Shown one piece after another: positions 50,780-63,235 of a stretch of DNA of 64,000 nucleotides (positions are counted from its first letter, which is position 1; every line of letters starts with the position of its first letter). The stretch lies in assembly GCA_023376005.1 (NCBI GenBank), contig CM042181.1, forward strand, positions 21,613,798-21,677,797, given 5' to 3'. The notes beneath the pieces were generated by a model. That model made no database searches. It saw nothing but the letters and a program-made list of their open reading frames with translations, and was not told where the DNA came from. Made by a program: the position numbers and the translations under genes. The stretch is from Doryteuthis pealeii. Taxonomy: Eukaryota > Mollusca > Cephalopoda > Myopsida > Loliginidae.

Positions 50780-51173
50780 ATATAACCATTACGCTATGAG
50801 TGCCAAGTAAGTAGATAGCCAACACTTTTATCCACTTGACCATTTGATGCCAAATCAGAGTATGCAAAAAATATTACAAGGGTACCAGAGGTTTTTTTGA
50901 AAAAACAGTCATTTTAAATTGACCACAACCAACTTCATACAAATCATGTTTTGTAAATGTGAATGGACCAATCCGTTTTTTATTATAAGGAAAGAAAGGG
51001 AAGAAAAAGGACATGCTATTCAGAAAAAAATATAAGAAAGAAAGAAAGAGTAGTGGAAAGATAGAGAGAAGTGGTGAGAGCACGGAAGCGATAACGCTAA
51101 TTTGTTTCAATTGCACATAATGACATGAGGAAAAGGAAAGAAAGAAAAAATGAGTGAAAGAGAGTTAAATCAA
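50780..51173. other. Non-genic interval
   Basis: Purine-rich stretches (GAAAGAAAGAAAG). No gene. Confidence 0.4.
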
Positions 51174-51505
51174 GATTATCATACTTTTCTCATATTGAAC
51201 TATTTTGCAATAGCTCTTAAGTAAACTATTGAAGTCAGTCAGTATACTGTTGGTTTGGACAATAGCAACTGGCTAAGCACAACTAAACTAGTGCTCAAAA
51301 CAGCTGGTACTTATGGAACTCAAGAATAGTCCATTCATGTATTTGGGTGATTCAAATGTCCATTCATGTATTGGGTGATATCAAATGTTTTAATAATAAT
51401 CATACTGTGGTATATCCACTGGTCCTGCTAGTAAAGAGGTTTCAATCAAGATTATAATACTTTTTACATATTGAACTATTTAGCAATAGCTCTTAAGTAA
51501 ACATA
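51174..51505. repeat. Duplicated host segment holding an LTR fragment
   Basis: ATATTGAACTATTTTGCAAT and AGCTCTTAAGTAAAC occur at 51195-51228 and again at 51470-51502. Between them lies a truncated plus-strand LTR copy (51229-51365: TATTGAAGTCAGTCAG to TGTATTTGGGTGATT). Confidence 0.7.
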
Positions 51506-51789
51506 TCAAGGATTGTAATAATTAAATTATCATTCTGTATATTCACAGGTCCTGCTAGTTTTATTAAGTTTTCAACTGAACTGAAAAGTTTCCAATAAAT
51601 AAATAAATAAATACATTTTTTTTTCTCTTCAGATTTAAAAAAAAAAGAAACTTGATAATTTTTAACCAGCAAGACAACTAAAGATTTTAGCTGGTCATCC
51701 AGTGCAACTTTTTATTTTATAAACATTCAGGTTGGTCTTAAATTGGGTGGGGGGGTGGTGGTATTGAGATGATCAAAGTTAAAATTGTT

Positions 51790-52070
51790 TATAGCACATG
51801 TGAGAGAGAGAGAGGGGGTATTACAAATTAAATTTGTGCGTGTGAGAGAGAGAAAGAAAGAGAGAAAGAGAGAGAGAGAGAGAGAAGAGAGAGAAAGAAA
51901 GAAAGAAAGAGAGAGAGAAGAGAAGAAAGAAAGAAGAGAAAGAGAAAAGAAGAAAGAGAGAGAAGAGAAAGAAGAGAAGAGAGAGAAGAGAAAGAGAAGA
52001 GAGAAGAAAGAGAGAGAGAAGAGAAAGAGAAGAAAGAGAGAAAGAAAAGAAAGAGAGAGAAGAGAGAGAA

Positions 52071-52127
<57 letters not shown>

Positions 52128-52182
52128 GAAAGAGAGAGAGGGAAAGAGAGAGAGAGAAAGAGAAAGAAAGAAAGAGAGAGAC

Positions 52183-52229
<47 letters not shown>

Positions 52230-52250
52230 AAGAGAAAGAGGTAGAGAGAG
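51790..52250. repeat. (GA)n/(GAAA)n purine array
   Basis: GA, GAAA and GAAGA mixtures. Frames on both strands are artefacts. Confidence 0.95.
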
Positions 52251-52282
52251 ACTAAACTTCTAGAAATTTTCCAGTTCAACAG

Positions 52283-52572
52283 GCTGATCACCCATATGAT
52301 AAAAAGGGTTGGGGCTTGCCATAAGGGCAATAGGGTTGGAGCAATCATATAGGTGCTAGGGTTTGACATGACCAGCCGATTGATCGGGGGGGGGGGGGGG
52401 TGTCTCTAACCACCCGTCTAGCCCAAAAAGAGCCAAAGTGGAGTATTGCAAGTCATGGACTGCTCAGCCACCTGGATTCCATCCTTAAGCATCACGGGTC
52501 GCCACTCACGGCCAACAGCTGGCCCCACTAGGGAAGTCTTACCCCTCTGCAAAGGTGCAGTCGGTGCTAAAC
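52283..52572 (+). mobile_element. R1 repeat, 3' half
   Basis: CCCATATGATAAAAAGGGTT to CTGCAAAGGTGCAGTCGGTG. A G-run expands the middle at 52387. Confidence 0.8.
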
Positions 52573-52663
52573 ATATGTGCACAACAGTGTAGGCCATCCA
52601 ACAAAGATGTACACTGACAGATATTGGATGCTGTGCAGAGGACCTCCCAAGGGCAACAAATTG

Positions 52664-52757
52664 TAGAATAATCATACTAAGTTCATATTACCGTCGAATT
52701 GGTAAGACAAGGCAACAAGTAGCCGTGACTGAATACAGATCTAATCTTGTTGCAATA
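52664..52757 (-). mobile_element. LTR-like repeat, terminal third
   Basis: GTAGAATAATCATACTAAG, GTCGAATTGGTAAGACAAGG and AATCTTGTTGCAATAC marks, then a break into the integrase fragment. This could be the LTR of the same element, but the join is not at the expected LTR end. Confidence 0.7.
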
Positions 52758-53115
52758 CTATTGCAGAATTTCCGGTTGGCAAAAGATTGTCATGTAAATC
52801 CAGTCGGCTATCCATTCAGAATGTGGTTTGTAGAGGATAGGTCTCAATGGGATCGAATCCCGGAGTCGGCGGTGGAGCAGCAACTGCGCTGGGGATAGGC
52901 CGATGCCTTGAATGGGAGTATTGCGGTATTGTCTAGTGAACCCTGAGGGCCTGTGTTGCCATGGATTATCCTTTTGGCAGTTTGACAGCAAGTTCCGCTC
53001 GGCATTGGATTGAGGGTATGCTACTGATGATTTCTATGTTTACACACCATGACTTGAGAAACTGCTGAAATTGCTCAGAATTAAAAGGAGGGCCACCGTC
53101 ACTACTCAGCTCTTA
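52758..53115 (-). pseudogene. Ty3/Gypsy-like integrase fragment
   Basis: Minus strand, with shifts: ELSSDGGPPFNSEQFQQFL, KSWCVNIEIISS, AELAVK, GPQGSL-like sequence and QYRNTPIQGIGLSPAQLLL-HRRLRDSIP. The SSDGGPPF block holds the second catalytic Asp, and AELAVK holds the Glu of the DDE core (normally preceded by NGR, here QCR). The RNTPIQGIGLSPAQLL-x-RR block is typical of Ty3/Gypsy integrases. The first Asp region is not seen. Stops and frameshifts make it dead. Confidence 0.8.
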
Positions 53116-53519
53116 GTACCATAAGTGTGGAAGAGTTTCCTACAAATAGATATATAATCTTAGTGTGGCATGACCAGGTTTTAGGTGATATAAGATGATC
53201 CTGCCCGCACGCCATATGAAGTCAGTCAGTTAGACAGTCAACAATTGGTTTGACTGACCAAGCCTAACATGAAGTTATAGTTCATAATGAGCCCACTATA
53301 ACAGCTTAAATAATCCTGCCACTGCTGCCAGAAGAGTCCATTAAGCTGGGAGTGTTGACTGTCCTACTGTCCAATAGTTAATAATCTGTAACAGTCATTT
53401 CCAGACTGCAGGTTCAATCCTGGCTAAGGGTGAAAGTAACATAGAATGACAATTATCAGTATTCTACATGCTGCTAACATGATGATGATATCAAAATGTT
53501 AAACATTAAATAACACCCT
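53116..53519. other. Non-genic interval
   Basis: Possible upstream integrase decay, but no readable blocks. Confidence 0.35.
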
Positions 53520-53600
53520 TTGTCTGTATTTTTGAGATGAGGCTTGATGTGAATAATTTTGATTTGGCAGACTGTTGTCTTCGTCTTTATTGCAGTGTAT
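53520..53600. repeat. Diverged unit of the 7.2-kb fold-back repeat
   Basis: TTTGAGATGAGGCTTGATG and GACTGTTGTCTTCGTCTTTA correspond to one unit of 7217-7875. Confidence 0.65.
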
Positions 53601-53604
53601 GTAT

Positions 53605-54530
53605 AATAGGGTAAGTTGATTTTTCACTTTTTTTAAATATCAAATTTTCTATCTAGGCGAAAGTGTGTGTTAGTATACTGAATACTGATACCAAAAATTA
53701 GATCTTTTACTTGCACCATTGTTTGGGGAAATAGCATTAAAGATCGTCTGTTATAGTTTAATTAATGAGGTAAAGACTTTCTTAAAGTTGGTCTCCAGCC
53801 TCCCAAATTGGGTTTGATTAGGAAGAGTTTATTGTGGATGTTGTTATTCCGGTGTTGTTGCCATTTTGTATGAAGGAATCAATCTATTAATTTTAGGTTT
53901 CAAGTCAGTATATGGAATCTTGAACCTGTCGGGGATGTGGGTGATACTGTAGTGTAGAGATATGTATACTTGGGGGGGGGATTAGGGTGTTGATGCGTTT
54001 CCCAAGGGTATTAGTCCAAAAGTGAAGTCAATAGTGAAATTGGGGTTCAAACTCACCCACTCACCAAGGCTTGTTAACCATTACACCACAAGAAATGCCC
54101 AATAGGGTAGGTAAATTTTTCCCTTTTTTAAAATATAAAATTGTCCATCTATCCGAAAGTTGTGTGTTAGTATACTGAATACTGATACCAAAATTTAGAT
54201 CTTTTTGCTTGCACCATTGTTTGGGGAAATAGCATCAAAGATCGTTGTGTGTTAGTATACTGAATACTGATACCAAAATTTAGATCTTTTACTTGTACAT
54301 TGTTTGAGGAAATAGCATCAAAGATTGTTGTGTGTTAGTATACTGAATACGGATACCAAAAATTAGATCTTTTACTTGCACTATTGTTTGAGGAAATAGC
54401 ATCAAAGATTGTTTACTAAAATGTACTAAAAATGATCGTTTTCTAAAGTCTAAATTTTGCAAAAAACGAGGTTCTTTGCGTATTTTGGAAACGATCTTTG
54501 ATGCTATTTCCTCAATTATGTATCATAATA
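53605..54530. repeat. ~82-bp tandem repeat, broken, with inverse unit
   Basis: GTGTGTTAGTATACTGAATA...GAAATAGCATCAAAGAT units at 53666, 54163, 54246 and 54328, the last three in tandem. An inverse scrap (CGATCTTTGATGCTATTTCC) lies at 54491. A diverged S2 SINE (53975-54105) sits between the first and second units. Confidence 0.75.
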
Positions 54531-54664
54531 TAAAACAAGTATTATCTGTATTCAATCTCTTCTCCACTTTTTGTCACTGATATGAAATTCATAAACACTA
54601 GCAAGACCTGTGGATATACCACAGTATGACAATTCAATTATTACAACTTTTGATATGTTTATTA

Positions 54665-54694
54665 CTCAAGTGCTGAGTTAGCAAGGACCGGTAC
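54665..54694 (-). mobile_element. S1 SINE scrap split by hAT
   Basis: ACTCAAGTGCTGAGTTAGCA and AGGACCGGTAC are the S1 B-box region. It resumes at 55212 with GGAACCTGGAACCTTGTG. Confidence 0.75.
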
Positions 54695-55203
54695 CAGGGC
54701 TCAATGTTAACGCCGTCCCGGGAACGATAAAAATTACATCCAGGGCGATCAATTCATCATCTGGGACAGTTTGCCGGGGACGGTAAAATTTTTTCCTAAA
54801 AGTTAGTACTACATTACAATAATGGCCGTCCAGTGATTGCCCGAATGCTGACCTCAAAATGAGGCTATGGCACCGCAGGTCTATTCTCAAAGCCATGTAA
54901 TGAATAATGGTGGAGGGAGATAGTTTAAAAGGACTGAATTATGTACTACTAACCCTAGTCAGGGTAACTTAAAGTAAAAAAGTATTTTTTTTTTAGCTCA
55001 AAACACTAGGAAATGGATTTTTTTGTCCAAATATCCAGAATTATCACTGCTTCAGCTTTTCTTAATGTTTTATTACATGTTATTATGCTACTGATGACTG
55101 ACAAGTATAGATGATGCTAATGAATTAAACAAAAATATTTTGATTTCGGAACGGTCCAAACCCCATTTGGGACGGTCATGAAAAAAGTTAGTGGCGGGGC
55201 CTG
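54695..55203 (+). mobile_element. hAT-type element, copy 5
   Basis: 509 bp from CAGGGCTCAATGTTAACG to GTTAGTGGCGGGGCCTG. Target duplication ACCGGTAC (54687-54694) / ACCAGTAC (55204-55211), one change. Inserted in the B-box region of an S1 SINE. Confidence 0.9.
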
Positions 55204-55229
55204 ACCAGTACGGAACCTGGAACCTTGTG

Positions 55230-55495
55230 AAAAAAAACAAAAACAAAAAAACAACAACAGTTAATTGACAGAATTAAGGTAGCTTTTGAGAGCCTTCCCA
55301 GGGAAACTGTAACATCCAGGTTCCAGAGCAGGATTGAGGCTGTGATTGACACTAATGGCAGTTATTTTGAGTGAAACTTATTGACAGTAGTGTAATTTCA
55401 GTGCCTGTTGAATTTCTTTACAATCCATTAAATTTTGTAGTTACCAAGCACTTTTTCTTTTTCCTTATGAAACTGTCAAATTTATCCCGAACACC

Positions 55496-55498
<3 letters not shown>
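55230..55498. other. Non-genic interval
   Basis: No feature beyond an AAAACAAAAACAAAA run. Confidence 0.4.
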
Positions 55499-55538
<40 letters not shown>

Positions 55539-55556
55539 CACACACACACACACACA
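55499..55556. repeat. (TA)n(CA)n microsatellite
   Basis: TA run passing into CA run. Confidence 0.95.
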
Positions 55557-55844
55557 ATGCATGAACTGTCATTGTTGGGCCCAGGCTAAAAGCCCAATAA
55601 AAGAAACCTCTACAGTAGCTAAGCTTAATTACCGCCTGATACGGCTTTTAAGCTAAGTAGAAATAAAATTTAAAAAATAGGATGCATTTATGAAGCTTTC
55701 TTTGACTTAACCATTCATTGATTTTTTAAACACACTCACACACACAGGTTTAAAAAAACAAAAACCTCTGACTTCTCTTTATTAAGGCATTGTGACCGTC
55801 AAATAAACATAAAACCATCATTTTTTATTATTATTATTATCTAC

Positions 55845-56380
55845 TGTGATGCTGATAGCTTTTTAATTTAGTGTATCCTGAGCCGCATGTATTTTATTTG
55901 AATGAGTCCCCGGGAAATTTGATGAGTCCCAACTAAAGTTTCTTAATAAATTAGAGTTTTTATTTCTGATCAACTAAAGTCGTCTAACCCCTACCTTGTA
56001 CCCTACCCCATGTAATTCGTTTCCAAGAAAATATTGAAATGTGTTTACAGTTAGCTGGAAATGGTAGGGGGGAAAAACAACACTGGCACGCAAGTGTACG
56101 ATTTTTCTACACTTCTGTATGTATATATACACACACACACACAGATGCTAACACAGGTACGCGTCCTGCGTCACTGACACATAAAAATCTATAAGGACGC
56201 AGTTAAATTGTATCCATTTCTAGTTAACTGTAAATATATTTAAATATTTTCTCGGAAACGAATTACACTGTGTGGGGTACAAGGTAGGGGTTAGATGGCT
56301 TTAGGTGTTCATAGATAAAAAAAAACTCTACAATTTATTAAGAAACTTTAGTTCGGACCCATCAAATATGCGCAATGTAA
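55845..56380. mobile_element. R4 repeat, palindromic reference copy
   Basis: Left half (GTGATGCTGATAGC to GTTTACAGTTAGCTGGAAAT) and right half (ACTGTAAATATATTT to TTTAGTTCGGACCCATC) are inverse copies around a centre with (CA)n and a CGTCCTGCGTCACTGACAC box. Family class unknown. Other copies: 3760, 17817/18222, scraps at 10570 and 21750. Confidence 0.75.
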
Positions 56381-59130
56381 AAGCAACATAGATAAAATAA
56401 TTAATGTAATAATATTATCTTTTTTATAACTTTATTTTTACACTTAAATTTTTAAATAATAAATCTGTTATCCCTAATTCCCGGAGAAGATAAAAAAAAT
56501 CTACCTAGATGAGATTTTTAGTTTTTCTTAAGAAATACAAGTATTTTGAAATGCGAGTGCTATAATGTGTCGAGGTCACAGATTGCTAACGTATAATTTT
56601 TATCCTGAAGAATGGTTAATTTGGGGAATAAATAAAATACCAATTGCAAAGAAAAAGAAAAATTCTATCTTTTTCAAAATAGAATTATTTAGTCTGTCAA
56701 AATGATTAAGAATTAATTTCTATAGAGTTACCGCCCCATTGCAGCGTGATATGATTGATCTCCCTAATCTACGGATGACCATACTTGAAATTTAAAAAAA
56801 TAAAAATATTAAAGCGATTTATTTGATATTCTTGAATTATTTAAGTTTTTACTTATTGTGCTTCTTGGGTATGAGTAAAATAAAAACAAAAATAGAAATT
56901 ATTAATTCTATATTTTGTCAACGAAGAAAAATAAAATCGACAATAAAAATTACTTCGTTGCCGACATCTGGCTCTGGTAATTAAAATTAAGCGAAAAAAA
57001 ATGCTATAATAACGAATATATGTCATCAAACAAGGTTTCTAGAGGTATTAATTTCTAGAAAGACCCGATTAAATATTTACAACCTTTTAATCAGCTCACG
57101 GCATTTCAAAATGCTGAATTGTGATTATGAGGAGGAGGAGGGGTGGGAGAAAAGGTGTGTCCGTTGCACTAGACTAGAAAAATGCGTGTAACAAGAAATT
57201 GAAGTCCTATTGAACATCCATACATTTGCCTATGGGTGTGGACGTTCTTAAATTAGCAACATAATAATGGAATAAACACAAACGAAGAAGAAGAAGAAAA
57301 AAAAATCAGAGTTAATTCTACTATAGAGTTGATTCATTATTGAGCCAAAAGTAAAAATGAAAGAAAAACCAATGTGCGACAACAACGTGATTGTAGTGTG
57401 TGTAGGCATCCGTACTTAACCAACATCAATCATTCATAGCGTAATCTGGGATTTTACATGGGATTTTTTTTTTCTTTGCTTTTTTTTTTTTTTTTTTTTT
57501 TTAGAGATGTAAACCCTGAATATGCTTTTTTAGTATAAATAAAAAATAGGATCCGTGAGATTTAGAAAAAAATATCTGTTAGATATTTATAATGTTTTGA
57601 ATTAAATAAAATGTATATGAGTAGCGGCCGGTTTTTTTGAAGGTGTCAAAAAACGAAAAGGTGTCAGACTTTTTCGGCCGGTCAAATTTTGGGAGATGAA
57701 AATATTTTATTTAATTTTTGTTATTTAAAAATAAAATAATAAATTGTTTTATTTATTTGAAGAAACAAATTAAAAGATTTAATTCATTATTTTGTCAATA
57801 TTCAAAAGATAAAGACGAAATATCATTTTTAAAATCATTTGAATGAAAAGAGACGAAACATTGAAAACGACGATTTTCGGTCTTTAAAAAAAGATTTTTA
57901 TTTTTAATTAAATTTATCAGAAAATTAAATATTAAAAGTTTGTAAATAGATAAAAATTAAAAGTAATAAAAATATTAAACATAATTTTTTTTTTTTGATT
58001 TTTCTAAATCCTAAAAGAAATTATTTGGGATTTCCATTTTTTTTCTCTTCTTTTTGGGGTGAAAAATTAAATTCATTAATTTAAAAAAAAATTAGATATT
58101 AAAATGCAAAAATATTTGAATATTTTACTTAAATGAAAAGTAAAAATATCAACCCTCACACAAATTAAATTATAATACTTTTATTTTTTTAAATTTAAGG
58201 TGACGATTTTTCAAGAATATATATAAAAATCATAATCTATCAGTTCAATTAATTAAATGTTTTTATTATTTTTATTATTACCAGAAATTTTATTTTTTAA
58301 ATTTAATATAGAAAAAAAAAAGATTTAAATTTGTATTTAAAACAAACTAGTTTTTCTTTTATGATTAATTAATATCTGATCTTTTTTTTAAATTTATTTA
58401 TATTTTTTTAGATTAAAACAAACTTAGTCATATTTTAAAGTTGAAAATTTAAAAACTAATAAACAATTATTTCAAAAAATATATTTATTAAATAAACTTA
58501 CAAAAAAATAGTGTGATTTTAATATTTTTAATTATAATTAAACTTGGGTATTTTAATACTAAAAATATTCAAATATTAAGTTGATAGTTAAATATTTTAA
58601 ATCTCATTAAAAATAAATTAGATTTAACATTTATTTTAAGCTGAAAGATATTTTAATTTTTGTAAAAATTTTTACAAAAATAAAAGTATTTTATTAATAA
58701 ATAAATAAGATAAAATAAAATAAAAATCACTTTGGATTTGAAAGAAAATTATTTATTTCAAATATTAGAAAATAGTTTTGAATATGTTTTTAAAATATTT
58801 GATTAAAAAAAGAAAAACATTTTAAAACCAGAAAAATACTTGTTTTTTTTTTTTTAATAAAATAAGTCTATCATAACATTTCAAAATAATTGAATTCTTT
58901 AAATCATTAGATATTTATTTCATTTTTTGATAAACAAATATTTCAAAATATTTGAAAAAAAAAAAAGTTGTTTTTTATTTTATCTTCAAAAAAAAAAAAA
59001 AAAAAAAAAAAAAGAAATCTGATTTTTGTTTTAAATAAATTTTTAAATTAAAAAACTAAAATCTAAAAAAAGGCGGGGAGTAAAGTAAGTTTTACATTAA
59101 TTTTATAAATTAATAAGTAAAGACAAAATA
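56381..59130. other. AT-rich desert
   Basis: 2.7 kb of strongly A/T-rich sequence, mostly short A- and T-runs, with almost no CG. The exception is a small island at 57623-57683 holding GCGGCCGG and an inverse-like TTCGGCCGGT. No coding frame of note, no known repeat family. Confidence 0.7.
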
Positions 59131-59154
59131 TGAAACTATGTATCAATGATAGTA

Positions 59155-59273
59155 TTTTTTATATATATATATACATGACATACACATTTCTTTTTTGGTT
59201 GGGATATATATATATTTTTTATGGTTGATATGTTTCTTTTATGGTTGAGATACATTTCTTTTACCGTGCATAT

Positions 59274-59305
<32 letters not shown>

Positions 59306-59508
59306 AAATATCGTGTGTATGTATATATATATTATATATACATAGAGTACACACACACATACATACATACATACATTTCTTTTCTGGTTGGGATACATTT
59401 CTTTTCATGTTGATATTTTATATAGATATGTTGGTATCTTTTTCGGTTGTATATATATACACACATATATATTTATTTTTTGATTGATATATTCATTATT
59501 TGGTTAAT

Positions 59509-59574
<66 letters not shown>

Positions 59575-59600
59575 GTAGTGTGTGTGTGTGTGTATCAGTA
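59155..59600. repeat. Compound (TA)n/(CA)n/(TG)n microsatellites
   Basis: TA runs alternate with the phrase TTTCTTTT(A/C/T)GGTTG(A/G)(G/T)AT, repeated at least six times. The longest TA run is 59523-59573. Confidence 0.9.
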
Positions 59601-59829
59601 ATAATAGTAAATCGTTTCTTTTTTGGTTGACTGGTTTATTCTATAATAAATAAATAGAGAAAAAAGATGTGTTTACACAGTAGAAAAATAATTAACACTT
59701 GCATTTATTTTGTGTACGCATTTCAATAAAGATTTACTTGTATTTTTCTTTTTCTTTTTTTATTATTTTAAAAAAAAAAAAATTTTCTTTTACTTTTTTG
59801 TTATTTTTGTTGTAAGAAAGAAAAAAAGG

Positions 59830-60490
59830 GAAGAAAAAAAATTAAAGGCGGTCGGGTCGGTCTCTTCAGAGACGGGAAAAAATGGTAAAAACAGAAATTA
59901 GGAGACAAATTAGGGTCCCTAAACAAAGCTGGGGGATCAGTGAAGGGTTTGACGTACCTTTCAGCCTCAATCGGTGAAAAATTCCGGGTTGTGGCAGTCA
60001 CATAAGATTGTAGATTTAATCCTGACAATTTTTGCCTGTAGTGATGGCGAAAAGAGCGAGTTGCTGTCGACAAGGTAAAAAAAAAGAGAGAAAGAGAGAG
60101 AGTGGCGGTGGGAGATAAGTTTGAAAGGCGAAGTGGGAGGAGGAGCTGCTACTGCTACTGCTACTGCTGATGCGGCGGTTGTGTCACTGGGTCAGGGGTC
60201 AGGGGTCATGACAGCCCAGAGTTCAATTGCAGCGAGATATTTCTTTTTTTTTTTTTGCGTAGAGAAAAGCCGAATGAAAGTTTAAAAAAATTTTTTTTTA
60301 AATTAAAAAAAGGAGTTTGAAGAAAGAACGAGACTAAAACGAGAAGATGGAGACCAGAAAATATTTTTTGAAAAAATTAGAAAATAAGAAATTATCAATT
60401 ATAAATAGAGCCGCGAGGTGTGTAACAAAAAAAAAAAAAGGCCCAAAGGGGTCAGAGTTAAGAGGTTCCCCGGTACGGTACGGTGAAAAT
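59830..60490 (+). promoter_or_regulatory. Candidate promoter or 5' exon region
   Basis: The most CG-containing stretch in the last 8 kb, with no repeat family. At 60044 an ATG in good context opens MAKRASCCRQ and runs 31 bases to CAAG|GTAAAA, a plausible splice donor. At 60189-60208 three GGGTCA half-sites are spaced by one G each (DR1-like). A CTACTGCTACTGCTACTG run lies at 60147. None of this proves transcription. Confidence 0.3.
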
Positions 60491-60509
60491 CTTCCACCTC
60501 CCAAAACAA

Positions 60510-60522
60510 AGAGAGAAAGAAT

Positions 60523-60571
<49 letters not shown>

Positions 60572-60590
60572 AGAGAGAGAAGAGAAGGTG
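60510..60590. repeat. (GA)n microsatellite
   Basis: GA run with GAAGA interruptions. Confidence 0.95.
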
Positions 60591-60771
60591 TTGATTGTGA
60601 CAAGAAATGAAGCGAAAAGGAAAAAGTCGAAAGATAAAGATGGAAAGAATGAAAAAGGCAAAAATAGACGCGAACTTTCTGAGGTCAAAGGTTACAGAAA
60701 TCGTTGTGCATTGAAAAACGAAAACAGAAAAGAGAAACAGAAAAGGAAAGAAATGATTTTAGAAAATAGAG

Positions 60772-60772
60772 T

Positions 60773-60803
<31 letters not shown>

Positions 60804-60880
60804 TAATAATAATAATAATAATAGAAGTGGTAATAACAATAATTGTAGTAGTAGTAGTAATAATGCTAATTGTAGTTGTA

Positions 60881-60924
<44 letters not shown>

Positions 60925-62757
60925 GATGATACTACTACTTCAATTATTATTACTACTACAACTAATACAATTATTATTATTATTATTATTACTACTACTT
61001 CAATTATTATTACTACTACAACTACAATTATTATTATTATTATTACTACTACTACTGCTACAACAATTATTATTATTATTACTACTACAATTATTATTAT
61101 TATTACTACTACTACAATTATTATTACTATCCTTATCATTACTACTACTACTACAGTAGTAGTAATGATAAGGATAATAATAATAATGTAGTAGTAGTAG
61201 TAATAATAATAATAATAAGTAATAATAATAATATTAGTTGTAGTAGTAATAATAATTAGTAGTAGTAATAATAATAATAATAATAATGTAATAGTTGTAT
61301 AGTAGTAGTAATAATAATAATAATAAATAATTGTATAGTAATAATAATTGAAGTAGTAAGTAATAATAATAATAATAATTGTAATAGTAGTAATAATAAT
61401 TGAAGTGTAGTAAATCAGTAGTAGTAGTAATATAATAATAATAATTGTAGTAGTAATAATAATAATAATTGTAGTAGTAGTAGTAGTAATAAAGTAGTAG
61501 TAAGTAATAATTAATAATAATAATGTAGTAATAATAATAATAATAATTGTAGTAGTAGTAGTAATAAGTAATATAGTAGTAATAATAATAATAATAATAA
61601 TAGTAGTAGTAATAATATAATAAAGTATATAGTAGTAATAATAATAATATTGTAGTAGTAGTAGTAGTAATAATTGTAGTAGTAGTAGTAATAATAATAA
61701 TAATAATGTAGTAGTAATAATAATAATAATATAGTAGTATAAATAATAATGTAGTAGTAGTAGTAATAATATAATAATTAATAATTGTAGTAATAATAAT
61801 ATAATAATATAATAATAATAAGTAGTAGTAGTAATAATAATAATAATAATAGTAGTAATAATAATAATAATAATAATTGTAGTAGTAATAATAATAATAA
61901 TGTAGTGTAGTAGTAATAATAATAATAATTGTAGTAGTAGTAGTAGTAGTAATAATTGTAGTAGTAGTTAGTAATAATAATAATAATAATTGTAAGTAAG
62001 TTAAGTAATAATTGTAGTAGTAGTAGTAATAATATAATAAATAATAATTGTAGTAGTATAATAATAATAATTGTATAGTAGTAGTAATAATAATAATAAT
62101 ATTGTAGTAGTAGTAGTAATAATAATATATTAGTTGTAGTAGTTAGTAATAATAATAAGTAGTAGTAGTAATAATATAATAAGCTATAAGTAATAATAAT
62201 TGTGTAGTATAAGTAATAAATAATTAGTAGTAGTAAAGTAGTAATAAATAATAATGTAGTAGTAGTAGTAATAATAATAATAATATTGTAGTAGTAGTAA
62301 TAATAATGTAGTAGTATAGTAGTAGTAGTAATAATAATTGTAGTAGTACTACTAATAATAATATAACAATAATTATATTAGTGTAGTAGTAGTAATAATA
62401 ATAAATGTAGTAGTAGTAGTAGTAATAATAATTGTAAGTAGTAGTAATAATAATAATAATTAATATAAGTTGTAGTAGTAGTAAGTAATATAATTAGTGT
62501 AGTAGTAGTAATAGTAGTAGTAATAAAATAATAATGTAATAAATAGTAGTAGTGTAATAGTAGTAAAGTAATAATAATTGTAGTGTAGTAGTAGAATATA
62601 ATAATAGTAATAATTAGTAAGTAGTAGTAGAAATAATAATAATAACAATAATTGTATTAGTTGTAGTAGTAGTAATACTAATTGTAGTAGTAGTAGTAAT
62701 AATAATAATAATAATAAGTGTAATAGTAGTAGTAGTAGTAATAACAATGCTAATAAT
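60772..62757. repeat. 2-kb (TAA/TAG)n trinucleotide array
   Basis: Almost pure TAA/TAG (inverse TTA/CTA) trinucleotides. The strand sense flips: TAA/TAG-type to ~60925, ATT/ACT-type from 60945 to ~61155, then TAA/TAG again. The flip means an inverted segment of ~200 bp. Frames of Leu/Ile/Val repeats are artefacts. Single-base slips are frequent after 61300. Confidence 0.95.
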
Positions 62758-62758
62758 A

Positions 62759-63235
62759 GTAAGTAAAGTCGTCAGGGTGGTCTAATGTTGGTATCAGCCA
62801 GTCAGCGAGGGAGTCCATCCCCTTTTCACTATCGCTAGACCAAGGAGATTGTTTTGCGTTTGAGGTGTAGTACCCAAAGTGTATATACGTAACGTGGCGG
62901 CGGAGGTGGCGATATATTCACGGTACTAAAAATATCTTCTGCACGTGGCGGTCATCTTGTTGATAAAAATTACAACACGAGAAATATGTAGTCACAACTG
63001 CTAGCCTTTATTATCGTGCTCGTCTCATGGGTTCGTATCAGAGAGGAGGAAAGAGAGAGAGAGAAAGAGAGAGAGAACAATTAAACAAAAGTCAGGATAA
63101 TATCCCCATCTTGCTATAGGTGGAGTATCTACCATCAGCTCATTACTTGACCACACAGATACCTGTGCTACTAATACACTGAGTTGGCGAGGGACGGAAT
63201 CGAACTAGGAACCTTGTGGTTTCTAGCCGAATGGG
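62759..63235 (-). mobile_element. S1 SINE split by an LTR-like segment
   Basis: Tail AGTAAGTAAAGTCGTCAGGG and body to 62875. A ~230-bp insert (62876-63105) is related to 50049-50337. Then S1 continues with GGTGGAGTATCTACCATCAG, ACTGAGTTGGCGAGGGAC, B box and TTTCTAGCCGAATGG. Confidence 0.8.

Noticed and set aside
59801..60073. 90-codon minus-strand frame in the G/C-richer region
   Set aside because: Ends in a Phe-rich run made by poly-A/GAAA sequence; no domain.
60759..62747. Frames of Leu, Ile and Val repeats
   Set aside because: Direct products of the TAA/TAG trinucleotide array.
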